A stretch of 64,000 bases of DNA from Nematostella vectensis (lineage: Eukaryota; Cnidaria; Anthozoa; Actiniaria; Edwardsiidae): contig NC_064047.1 of the NCBI RefSeq assembly GCF_932526225.1, forward strand, positions 9,599,994 through 9,663,993. Reading direction: 5' to 3'. Below, piece by piece: positions 45,501 through 55,270 of the stretch. Under the pieces are notes generated by a model. The model was not told where the DNA came from and ran no database searches. It saw only the letters and a list, made by a program, of their open reading frames with translations. The stretch's first letter is position 1. Every line of letters starts with the position of its first letter. The position numbers were made by a program, and so were the translations under genes.

Positions 45501-47417
45501 CCGACCCTACCACACCTGACCCTACCGCACCTGACCCTACAGACAAAGAGCCAACAGGTACAAGGTATAGCTGCCTTGCAGCCAGGGGAGGGGGGTAAGG
45601 GGGTTGTGGGGGCTTTGGAAGAACCAACTCACTCGACTGAAAAAACAATTGGTACTTATTGCAAGCTAGGATAAAATACCTAAAAGATGAAAAGTTCACT
45701 AACTGGGTCAATAAAATATTTTTTGCTTTAAATACTGGCTATAGACCTGATCAGTCTAGCAATAAATACAAGGCAAGAAGGTCAAGTCAAATAAGTAAAA
45801 TCTTTGATTTATATATTTCAAAACACTCCCTGGAATAAAGAGAATGAGTGTAAGGGATGTTAATCATATCTTTTTTTCTTATTCTTTTCAATTAGACTAC
45901 ACAAACTACATAATTGGAGGTAGCACTGGTGCAGCAGCCCTTGTTGTTTTAGTAATTGTGGTTGCAGCAATAGTCTCAAGACGAAATCCTGGACCAGATG
46001 GACACCCACCCCTCCTCCAAGGGGATAATGGGGGTAATGATGCTCAGGAAGGTGAAGGTGTCGCCCCAGGCAGGGGTAATGATGAGGGGGGTGGATATGA
46101 GGAGATCCCTGAAGTTGTTGAGGTGAGTATGAAAATAGGAAAAACAAACCAAAGCTCCTCTGCTAGCTCATGTTATCATTCCGTTGGATAACCAGATTAT
46201 TTTAGAGATTAGCTTATAAAGACAGTGCTGAATAACGTATGCGCATGCGCTTGCTCTGGCGAAAACAAGCACAATCGTAGTGTTGAATCGTTCGAGAAAA
46301 GGTACGAAAGGCTGACTTCAGTGGCTGATTTGACTAACTGTACAGCATTAAAACCATACTGTACAAAAGTTGACAGATTTGTGTGATAATGTGGAAATCA
46401 TAAAGAAAATTATAGCCTTAGGTTTGGTCTAGTTTTCTTAGCATTCGCCAAAATGTGACAGTTCGCCGGTAAAAAGCCGCCATTTCAAAACAAAAAGGCT
46501 GGTTTAACCGCGCGGTACTGGAACTAGTCTTGCGTTTTTCGGTACTGGCGCTTATAAATCAAAGATTGGCTTGGAGATAATCACAATGCAAGATACCAAC
46601 ACTACTATATACTTGGGACCTCCCACGATAGCAGATGTTCATTAACAGCATGTGATCAAAAGTATGGGCAGTTATGAGGCCTGTTTCCAATCAACTTCGA
46701 GATTTTTGATAAGAAAAAATGGCAATAAAGATGAAAGAAAACAACTGAATTGAAATGGCTTGAAGTGGTTTTATTTTCTGTTTACTGCAAACAAACTCCC
46801 TAAACCATGCTCAGTGCACTTCTCTTTCTCGTTTTAAATTTTCAATGCATTGAGACAAATTAGAAATTCAATGCAAGCTTGAAAGCAAAAAAAAACATAC
46901 ATAGTAATTCAAAGCAGATACTTGTAAGTAATCAAGCCTCGGAAGTATGTGAGTCATTCCAAACTGTTCATAGTTTTGGTTCTCACACTGTGAAAGTAAA
47001 ACATTGTCCTAAAGTTTTTAATAGTATTTAGAGTTTATACTTTATGTTGCTTTTTGTAACTTCCGAACATTTTTTGTAGGCAGTCCAATGAAAACCAGGG
47101 ATGGATCTAGCTTTTCGCTAAAGAGTGTTTGGCTCAGTGAGAAAGTGGGAGAGGGTATTTTTGTGTGGAACATATGGCTTTCGGCAGCCCAAGGGGGGGT
47201 AGGGGATCCCCCTAGATCCACTACTGAAAATTGATAAAGATTTCTTTCTGATTTATTTTTTAAGGATAACCGGAGGAATCCTGTTGAAGCAGTGGAGCCA
47301 CACCCAGAATCTGGAATTCCAGTTGTTGGGTTTCCAGTCCCTGACGTGCCTGAACATCGCTTGTCCCCTCCTATAGCGGTCTCTGAGCCCGACCCACATG
47401 GACAGTGTGGTGTGTGA
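42558..47417 (+). CDS. Single-pass membrane protein with MRH (mannose-6-phosphate receptor-like) domain
   Basis: Seven exons: 42558-42709, 43630-43714, 44115-44227, 44563-44659, 45434-45557, 45896-46122, 47265-47417. Phases agree and the total is 951 nt (316 aa plus TGA). Residues 1-21 form a signal peptide (TVLLLLPTRILA). Residues 28-190 resemble an MRH domain: CACEF, GYTFAYNPCVPY, a CSKDVAVC segment, and SFTVSVYVTCNHK, then YVLSHMCGCANAC. A Thr/Pro stalk with repeats of DPT follows (exon 5), then one transmembrane helix (GAAALVVLVIVVAAIV) with a stop-transfer RR. The cytoplasmic tail of about 100 residues is acidic and Pro-rich and carries GYEEI, a possible YxxI-type sorting signal. MRH proteins bind phosphomannose or high-mannose glycans in Golgi, endosome or ER. 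Whether this one keeps the Gln/Arg/Glu/Tyr sugar-binding residues was not established. Confidence 0.85.
42786..43629. repeat. MRH gene intron 1: G tract and degenerate tandem repeats
   Basis: A G homopolymer of about 22 (42786-42807) is followed by three or four units of about 85-95 bp sharing GATTCTGCTATCTC, AGGGTATAAAATTTGACC and AACTGCTAT (42860-43080). Similar words recur inverted at 45180-45360 and at 44850-44920 in intron 4. No exon is seen. Confidence 0.65.
44800..45395. mobile_element. MRH gene intron 4: repeat block with truncated MITE copy D
   Basis: CAGGCGTGTACACAGGAGGG starts at 44999, and AATCTTCAAATACTTTG, CATGATACCTATGAATG, a C tract and GGCCAATCCTGGG follow to about 45120. 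This is a truncated inverted copy of the CAGGCGCGTACA family. Around it lie CCCTAAAAGATAGCACATTG (44892) and TATAAAATTTTGACCAACTG (45321) blocks shared with 1220-1260 and with intron 1. Confidence 0.6.
45558..45895. other. MRH gene intron 5, nothing recognised
   Basis: A short G-rich stretch near 45590-45605 and AT-rich sequence. No exon, hairpin or repeat relative was noticed. Confidence 0.5.
46481..46540. repeat. Dispersed 60-bp repeat, partner at 54507-54566
   Basis: CATTTCAAAACAAAAAGGCT, GGTTTAACCGCGCGGTACTG, GAACTAGTCTTGCGTTTTTC is the reverse complement of 54507-54566 with about three changes. The rest of intron 6 of the MRH gene (46123-47264) shows nothing else except the MITE at 47096. 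Confidence 0.75.
47096..47226. mobile_element. hAT-like 131-bp MITE with near-identical 5-bp duplication
   Basis: Ends CAGGGATGGATCTAG and CTAGATCCACTACTG are inverses with three mismatches. Flanks are AAAAC and AAAAT. It ends 38 bp before the last exon of the MRH gene, so the acceptor's branch point region lies between or within it. Confidence 0.7.
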
Positions 47418-47631
47418 GCGTTGCTCTGTAGATTTAGAGTTCTCTGCACAACGCAGATTTATACATGAGGGGGGGGGGGGGGGGGGTGGGGGGGGGGGAT
47501 ACAGGCCTTTCCCACATCCGATCACGCTATCCCGCTTTATGAGAGAGATCAGCGTCTCGATCTTGTTGGCTGTTTTGGAGCGTGTAGTTGTTGTCAGAAT
47601 TATCGTGCTCTAGTTCTTGCTCTGGTACACT
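47418..47631. other. 3' flank of the MRH gene with G tract
   Basis: A G homopolymer-rich stretch at 47469-47498 starts some 50 bp after the stop and would lie in the 3' UTR. No AATAAA was recognised within the next 300 bp. Confidence 0.5.
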
Positions 47632-48315
47632 TCTAACCGCCCGATTCCTGCGCAACTTGGCAAGCGTCTTGTGTAGATATTTTTCTGTCACACCGTGCCG
47701 CGGATAATCAATAGCTTTTTTCTCTACGAATTTAAAGCCGCATTGTCACCAGTTTACTTCCGGAGGTCCGACGGAAACCTCAACCGTTAAATGACAAAAG
47801 AATCTATTAGAATCCGAGATATTTAACAGGCCATCCGCTCTAAATAATCAATCACATCCTCAAAGAAACTTCCAATAGACACACTGCTTCAATATTTTGA
47901 AATATTTTTCGCGTTTTCCTTTAAAAATCATCGGATATTGTTAGGTAATCGACCGGAAGTAAACTGGTGACAATGCGGCTTTAATTAGTTTTCCTTTTTT
48001 GGCTCCAGCAAAAGAAGGAAAACTATTCCACGCCTAACTTTGACCCTTGATTATTAATCAACGAGGCTGTGTAACGTCAAATGCAGACACGGTTTGTCAG
48101 TTCAGTAGATGAAGAAGGATATAAAGCAGATCCCCGAGAGGTTACGCGCTTTTGGTGTGTATAAATAATTCGCATGCTTAAAGTGGGTCGATTTTGCACT
48201 TCGGACCAGACAAAATCACTCAAAATTAAGCGCGTGTAGAAAAATGATTATTTTAGGAGAAAAGTACAATAATTAAGCTTTAAATTGATATATAGTTTGT
48301 TGGCATTTGCTTTAA
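47632..48315 (+). repeat. Dispersed repeat, copy with MITE inserted
   Basis: It shares order and orientation with 58266-58695: TTCTAACCGCCC, GGATAATCAATAGCTTTTTT, CCTTGATTATTAATCAACGA, TTGTCAGTTCAGTAGATGA, GGTGTGTATAAATAATTCGC, CACTTCGGACCAGACAAAA, ATTGATATATAGTTT. Overall similarity looks high. This copy is longer by the TTAA-flanked MITE at 47736-47980. Confidence 0.85.
47736..47980. mobile_element. TTAA-flanked 245-bp MITE, copy 1
   Basis: AGCCGCATTGTCACCAGTTT plus ACTTCCGG at the left is the exact inverse of the right end, with TTAA on each side. A second copy lies at 54635-54835. The sister repeat at 58266-58695 lacks the insertion, which gives an empty site for comparison. Confidence 0.85.
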
Positions 48316-48668
48316 AGTTCTTAAAACCTTTTACTTGTATCAATCTAGCCAAAACAAAGCATAGATAAACCTTCAAATTCTGAAAAGGAAATTGAATTTG
48401 ATTGAAATTTGAATTTTCTACAGATCTTTGAAAATTTTCCTGGCCGCGCGGAAGTTGAATCGAGTGAATAATTCCAAGCAAGTTTTGGCGGGAAAATCTG
48501 AAACAACGTATTTTCCTTTAATCCGTTAAAATTCAGAGACGGCAATACCACTATATTGGCGTGGTGTTTTCTATTTCAATGCTACCCACAATGAAGCGAA
48601 GAATAATTTAAAGTCGAGAATTGTATGCGAAAAAAGAAAATATCGTTTTTGTTGTAGGTTTCAAAAAC

Positions 48669-48753
48669 AGCGCGCGCTAGGCCGATACATTATGCCGGCA
48701 AAAGCATAATGCTCAAATTTTCGAGCATTATGTATCTGACCCTAGCGCGCGCT
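48669..48753. repeat. Hairpin with GCGCGCGCTAGG ends
   Basis: AGCGCGCGCTAGG-CCGATACATTATGC at the left is matched by GCATTATGTATCTGACCCTAGCGCGCGCT at the right with small gaps. The centre repeats the palindrome (AGCATAATGCTC, GAGCATTATG). Related GCGCGCGCT words appear near 49648 and 49915. Confidence 0.7.
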
Positions 48754-48996
48754 CGTGAGAATTCTTGGGTTTCAGTCACGTGACTTTTGGCGTGTGAATT
48801 TACTTCCGATGATAAAGTAGTGGTCAAAAACAGCAACGCGCGAACATGGCAGCTATAAGCGAGAACAGGTTTTTCCCGTATTTTCCAATTAGATATTCGA
48901 TAGCATTACTTTCAAGAGATGTGTTATTCCAACGGAGTGGACCCCTGCATTCTAAAAAAGTAGATTTTTTCAACAGATTTTCAACTTTTATCCTTC

Positions 48997-49981
48997 AAGG
49001 GTGTACTGACGTCTGTTGCTAAGGAAAATTGAATAAAGCATAAAAGCCTTTTAGAAAGTCTTTAGGGTCTGATATTTGCCAAGTTGACCACCACAGGTGT
49101 GCTGACTATTATGATGACGTTACTCCGTGACGTCATAATGTGACGTCATAGATACAGATAAAAGCAAATATTTCAAATAAAATTGCTCGAAAACAAATAC
49201 TGAATACGTTTTATGAATCTTGAGGGATGGGTGCATTAAGCCAAGCATGCGTTTTAGAAATGATTGAGTAATTGTTGTTTATGATTTCTCAAAGGTCCTG
49301 AAATTCAGATTATTTGATATAATTTTGGTTTCTGTTAGATTAACGCTAAATCCATGCTTGGCTATATGAAGAAGCATTTAATAAAAAGGAATACAGAAAG
49401 AATGTTGCGTTTTGAAATAACTTGGCGACAAAAAAGCTTTTTTTTAGAAAACTCAGAACCGGAAGTGAAACAAAGCCCGCGCGTGCTCATTCGGCCTGCT
49501 CAGACACACTGATATCTCACATTATGAAATTGAAATGAAGTATAAAAACAAATTCCAAAAGTGTTTCGTGGTATGTACATATCAAAGGAACGATATCCGT
49601 CATGTCATGATGAAAATTGAAAAAGTATTTTAAAATTTTGATACAGCGCGCGCTACTTTGAAATAAAATTTTCAGTGCGTGCGCAAGCGTTCGGTGTTTT
49701 CAGCTCGCGCAGGTAGTGAAAATTGAAAACTTTGGCTTCAAAAAGGTTGGCTTCACTAAATCTTCGCTGAACCTTCGTTTTTACAAAATATTGGAATTAT
49801 CCTCACCCGGAAAGGATGAGATCAACTTTAAAGTAAATTTTTGGGAACTTGAAACGCATATTTTTATTAGTTTTACTCAGTAAAGCTTGAAATAACGAAT
49901 TCTTGTTATGTATATGCGCGCGCTCAACGCCACCAGCGTAGCAACGTCGTTACTGAGCAACACTAATGTCAGTACACCCTT
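48997..49981. mobile_element. Possible 985-bp element with short TIRs
   Basis: AAGGGTGTACTGAC at 48997 and GTCAGTACACCCTT at 49968-49981 are perfect inverses. Next to them GTCTGTTGCTAAGG and GAGCAACACTAATGTC also correspond loosely. The interior has GACGTCA clusters (49108-49150) and no coding signal. No target duplication was found. Confidence 0.55.
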
Positions 49982-50653
49982 AAGGTCCTCTTTTTTTTCT
50001 TCAAACGACATGAAAGCTTACAAAAACATACAGTCCCACAACTTTTCGTTTGTGAATGATTGAAACCCTCGGTATTAAACGGATGAAAAATGATTGTCTT
50101 CTGGTAAGTGTATTTATTATGTTTTGTTCGGCGAAAAATGGCAGATTCACACTTAATAAATTGCAAGAACCAGCATTATTACTTAAGAAAAATGCTTTAT
50201 TAAGGCTATTTAGTATCCTGAAGCCCGTAGCTTCTGTACATCAGGTACAAGGTTATTTTAAATTCCTGGATTGAATTGTATTACATATCTTACTCAATGA
50301 GCTTATTTTGTCGTTACATTTGCTGTCTCGATTTTAACATGTACACTTCGAGTATTTTTATCAATCATAGTCATCTCTGCCTTACGATTGAGGCACTGTT
50401 ATTAATGTAAGTAAAGTCCATTTTCTCAGAATACATGCAAATTTCACATTCTGTCAATCAAAATAAACCAAGGTATGATTATTACAATATTCATAATCAA
50501 TCACACACATTTGTTATATATCATATCTAGTGCAGTCATGAATATTGGGGATATTCCAATTTGACAGTATTGCAGAATTCTAGAAAAAGGGTTACCTTGT
50601 ATATTTTCACATTGTTGTCTTTTTGATGTGGAAATAGTCGTAATCATGATATA

Positions 50654-50804
50654 CAGACACGTACCCAGGATTGGCTGAGATGGGGGTGTGCAGTCATAGG
50701 TATAGGTATATTGAAAAAGGATAGTTAAAAATAAGAAATCACCCATTTTTTGTGGCCAAAAGGGGTGAGCATGCAATCTGTGCACCCTCCTGTGTACTCG
50801 CCTG
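50654..50804 (+). mobile_element. CAGGCGCGTACA-type MITE, copy E
   Basis: CAGACACGTACCCAGGATTG, GCAGTCATAGGTATAGG, AAGAAATCACCCATTTTTTG, and closing GTGTACTCGCCTG give the family order. Flanks ATATA and ATACA differ by one base, consistent with a 5-bp duplication. Confidence 0.7.
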
Positions 50805-53800
50805 ATACACATGCAAGAGAAAGCTCATGAGTGAAGCATATGAGAATTTCTCAGTTTGCAGCACTGGTCAACACCTCAGTGCCAAGTGGCACATCTAGGG
50901 GCTTCTCCTGATGAAATTATTATGATCCTGTCTGGTAGAAGATGATGATGGTGATATAAAACTCAGTAGGGATCATGTCTACTTCTACCAAAATCCAAGC
51001 TCAGCTACTCATTGCAGAGATGAGTTTTGCAATATTGTTGGAACAAAACAATATTTTAATGTAATAATGCAATATTCTTTAAGAACAGTATTGTTCCTTG
51101 ATTAACCCTTTTACTCCTGGGTACTTTTGAGCAAAATTGTAAGAAAAAGAGAATAAAAACAGAAACCTCCGCCCCTATTTCAAGTTTAACACTACCAGTT
51201 AAGCTAAGCTACCGCTGACCCAAGACGGTATGCCTTGAAGTTTCCAACAATGCACTGCGTGCCTTTTCTTTCTAGCGAAGGCACTGCTACAGCCTGATGC
51301 TTACAACAGTTTTGCTTGTAATTTGCTTAAAAATTACAGCTTTATTGCCTTAGGACATCATAAAGTCTATTTGGGCATAATTAATGCTGTGCTTATGGAT
51401 GTTTGCACGCTGAGGTTGATTCAATGGGATAATTCCTTGTCTGGGGTTCACCAAGTGAGAGAGGAATTTTCTGGTGAATGGTCTCATACTCTCCAATGTG
51501 GGCCATCTTTGCTACCCAACCTTGTTCAAAAATTGTTTTCAGACTATTCTGGGTTCCTTGGACCTGGAAATTTTTTTTTGGCTTCGGGGCAAAGAGACTT
51601 ATAAAAAAAACTTTTATGATTCTGGGGGAGGAGATTGCCCGCCTGTCTGTCAAGGTGTTTCCAATACCCCTATGATACAGTGCAGGCATGCAAAATAGGC
51701 TAAACATGGTGACTCGCTTATAATGGAGGTTCTAGCATTGATTATTGTGACTGATTGCTGTAAAATGGGACCTGACGGAGCGCAATAAAGGTATCTATTT
51801 GTGACTTGATCTGTGTTTGCTTGTCTCTATTTGTAGTTCGAAATTTTGTGTCTTTTTTGGTAAGAAATGTTTCTAAGTTCAAGCATTTGTTTATGAATTG
51901 GTCAGAAATCAAGGTTGATATTTTGACAAAAGAGTCAATTCTATTACATTGCTTGGATGCGCTTTTCAAGGCCGTCTATGCCTTGGAGGAATCTGTGAGT
52001 ATCCGGGTCTGGTGATGTTTAGTTTACATTTCTGACGTTTTGGAGTTGGGCCTATATTTTACAGGCGTCTCAGGGCGTTATGGCAATGAAAGACTTAGAG
52101 ACTGCATATTACCATGGCAAGTATATTTATAAAGCCAAATATCAATGCACTTAAATTAACATCAAATGTGATAAGTGTTATTCCAGAGCACCTATTCAAT
52201 TTGTTCATTGTCAACAAAGCATTCAAGCATTCAAGAGCTGTATACTAGCCACGATGTACATAGAGATTACAAATTAGATATAGTAAATAAGCATAAAAAA
52301 ACCATATGATTTACATATGTTAAGTGTGTATAAAACTTGTCTGTTGGGACAAACCCAGGGCACAACAAATAATGGCTGCGACTCCAGATCCAAATGCAAG
52401 TCGAAAATCCATGGGCAGTATTGGTCTTGGCATATCCCTTTGAGGCCACTCAATGAGAAATTGCATTTTTTTTATGCATCACACCCAAGCCTCTTATGCT
52501 AAATCCATTTCACTGTGACACTTAGGAGAGTTTAAAGGAAATCTCATTAGGACTAGTAATATTAGGTGCTAGAACTTCCCCAAACAGGTGCATAGCCAGG
52601 ATTTTTAGTGTTGGGGGGAGGGGGGTATCTATCAATAAAGTGTAAACAATTTCTCTTGGGTAAGGCTTCCTAGCACGCAGTGTTTCTCAAGTTTATCTCA
52701 AGGGTCTTTTCTCTCACGGAATACTCTTATCACAACCTTTTCTTACTTCATCGACATAATGTTCAATTCCGGATATGTTTGTAGTCTCATTCTGACTTCT
52801 AGCATCCTTCCGTTAAAAAAATTAAATTCGTTGCGGGCTTCAAACTCGCTGTACTGACATTCTATGATCAAAGGGGATATTGTTTAGCTTCTTCCTATCT
52901 TTAGGAGTCACATTTCTAGACAGAACGGACAATATAGTTTGATTCCAGTCCTGCCAGAGCTGCATGTAAGTCCGTAGTTCATTGTAAATTTACCAACTGT
53001 AAAATTCGTCGTTTGCATGTTTCAACTTGCACTGTATCTGAAATTAATTTAAATTCTAACAATAAATTAGAACGCAAGATGCCTTTTTGTTTTTCCTTCA
53101 CATTTATTTGGTGGATAAGATTTTATCCGAACTCTATCATCCGGATAACTTTAATCGCTGAATAACTTTAATTCGGGCGTTGTGCAACCGAATCACGCCA
53201 CTCGGATACGTTTTATCCGCTGGAGAAGGATTTAACCGGTGGATAAGGTTTATCCAAGCTTTGTGCAACCGGCCCCTGAAATCTACACACCATTGTCATC
53301 AACAGATACCACAGATAGGTATGCTAAGGTACTAGTTTCCACCAGAGGGTGAAGGAATTCACCAGGCCTGCTCTGTACTGTGAGCTCAAAGAGTGCCCTA
53401 AATGTCACACTTTTGTACCGCAAGTGAGACATGTTTCTGTTGTCTTTCTGTACCTGATTTGTTCCAATTTTACATCAGGAGTACTAAAACTACAGAAAGT
53501 ATTTATTTGCATACTTTTGATGCCCTCTACCAATCAACTATACAAGTTTTATTAGAACGGCAATATAGAGGACAAAAACAAGCCAATGAATTGAGTAGGG
53601 GAATGTGAGAATACGTTTCTCAGTTGCATTTCATCAAAGACTGGTTTCATTGTCTTTCGACAACCTAAAAGTTTGTGCTTATAATCTGCCCAATATACGC
53701 CTGGTGCTGGTATAATTTGTCATTCTCTTTCATTGCCAATTTAGAACGTGTAGAACAAACTTAATTTAATAATAATTAATTCAGATACTTGTATGTCTGG

Positions 53801-54506
53801 TTGAACCCACAAAAGCATGCAAATATATTAAAACAAGTCCATAGGTTCCTTACACTGCAATAGCATAATGAAACTATCAGAAAAAAACTGGCAAATTTAA
53901 TTTGGTTTGTGTTATTTTTAGCTCATTACACTCTCTGTAGCACAGAGACACTGGGGACATGTACTCCCTATTCTTTTTTTCTTAATGTTTCTGCTCCCCT
54001 CCAGTTTTAAGGCCTTCTACAGGTCTCCCCTAGAGTAAAATCTTTTTTCAAGACTATATTCTCACAATTTAAACATGTATACCTACATAACCTATTAGTC
54101 AACAATGGAACAAAACTAAACCAGCTGCATGAGGAAACCTCCATTTAATAGTTTTAATCCCTAGAAGCAATTTCAACAAATATGGGTGGTCAGAAAATCT
54201 GATCAATTAAATATCGAGTTGTTATGTTATGTACCTAGTTTAAATACAAATTTTTCTTAAGTTTCAAAGTTCCATTGAAAAAAAGATGACAATTTCACTG
54301 AGGTTTGACAGTTTTAGTTTAATAGTGTGATCAGAAAAGCTGACAGTATTTGTACCAGCAATTTTGAAAAGACAATATTTCAGATTTTGGCTTTTTAAAG
54401 GAGCACCTACACATTTGTATCCAGAAATGTGACCACCTGATCTGACCTGAGACGAAAAAGTGTACTTGTCTGACTGACCAAAGGTCATATCTATGCAGCC
54501 AGTGCT

Positions 54507-54566
54507 GAAAAACGCAAGACTAGTTCCAGTACCGCGCGGTTAAGCCAGCCTTTTGGTTTTGAAATG
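54507..54566. repeat. Dispersed 60-bp repeat, partner at 46481-46540
   Basis: Reverse-complement match to the MRH intron 6 sequence, centred on GTACCGCGCGGTTAAGCCAG. It ends 68 bp before a TTAA-type MITE. Confidence 0.7.
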
Positions 54567-54634
54567 GCACTTAAGCACTGTCATCTATGCATTATTTCAA
54601 AATGGTTTCTTCCCTGTTTAAACTTGACCCTTAC

Positions 54635-54835
54635 AGCCGCATTTTCACCAGTTTACTTCCAGAGGCCCGAAACCTCAACTGACAAAATACAAAAGAATAT
54701 TAGAATCCGCGCTATTAAACAGACACCAGTCACATCCTTGAAGAAACTCCCAATAGACACACTGCCACTGCCTTTATTTTGATCATCGGAGATTGTTACA
54801 TACTCAACCGGAAGTAAACTGGTGAAGATGCGGCT
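54635..54835. mobile_element. TTAA-flanked MITE, copy 2
   Basis: AGCCGCATTTTCACCAGTTT and AAACTGGTGAAGATGCGGCT are the termini; the right flank is TTAA and the left TTAC. Internal words (GAAACCTCAAC, AGAATCCG, AATAGACACACTGCC) match copy 1 at 47736-47980. It is 44 bp shorter and more diverged. Confidence 0.8.
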
Positions 54836-54868
54836 TTAAAATCCTTTTTGAACCAACAAGCTCCCTTT

Positions 54869-54874
54869 TTTATT
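54869..54874 (-). promoter_or_regulatory. Candidate AATAAA polyadenylation signal of the MAP7 gene
   Basis: TTTATT on the plus strand reads AATAAA on the gene strand, about 400 nt beyond the MAP7-gene stop at 55271. Other weaker signals cannot be excluded. Confidence 0.35.
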
Positions 54875-55270
54875 CTTTATCTTGTTCAAAATGCCACAAA
54901 CAGATTTTTACTGACAAAGGCTGATGTTGTACTGTGTTGTTTTGAAGTTGTACCCACTGTGTAAACTAAAAATATCAGCAAGAACTACAATGATTTTGAG
55001 CATTCAGTGAACACAGGCTGCCGGGATTCCTTTACAAAACTTCATTTTTGTTATTTAAGGCAACTCTAAGATTGTTTCCAGTCACACCATCTTACTTCAA
55101 GCATTAATCTATTAGCCCAGCAAAGAGCTTAAAATGCAATTTCATTTGAAAGAAAGCCAAAAAGCAATAAACAGGCTGGGGTTTGTCTACGAGTGTTCAC
55201 AGCATACTCGAAATTGCAGGAGCAATGTTCATTGCTTCAAAGGTAAATCAAATCCTAGGTAGAACTTGCC

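Larger units (their letters stand above)
49985..55270. other. Intergenic DNA between the MRH and MAP7 genes
   Basis: Besides the elements listed separately it holds a fragment at 52587-52690 related to 8299-8440, and a single TTAACCCTTTTACTCC end at 51103. There is also a GGATAAG/TTATCC-rich repeat ending TTGTGCAACCGGCCCCTG near 53100-53277. No open stretch has splice-consistent coding character. Confidence 0.5.
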
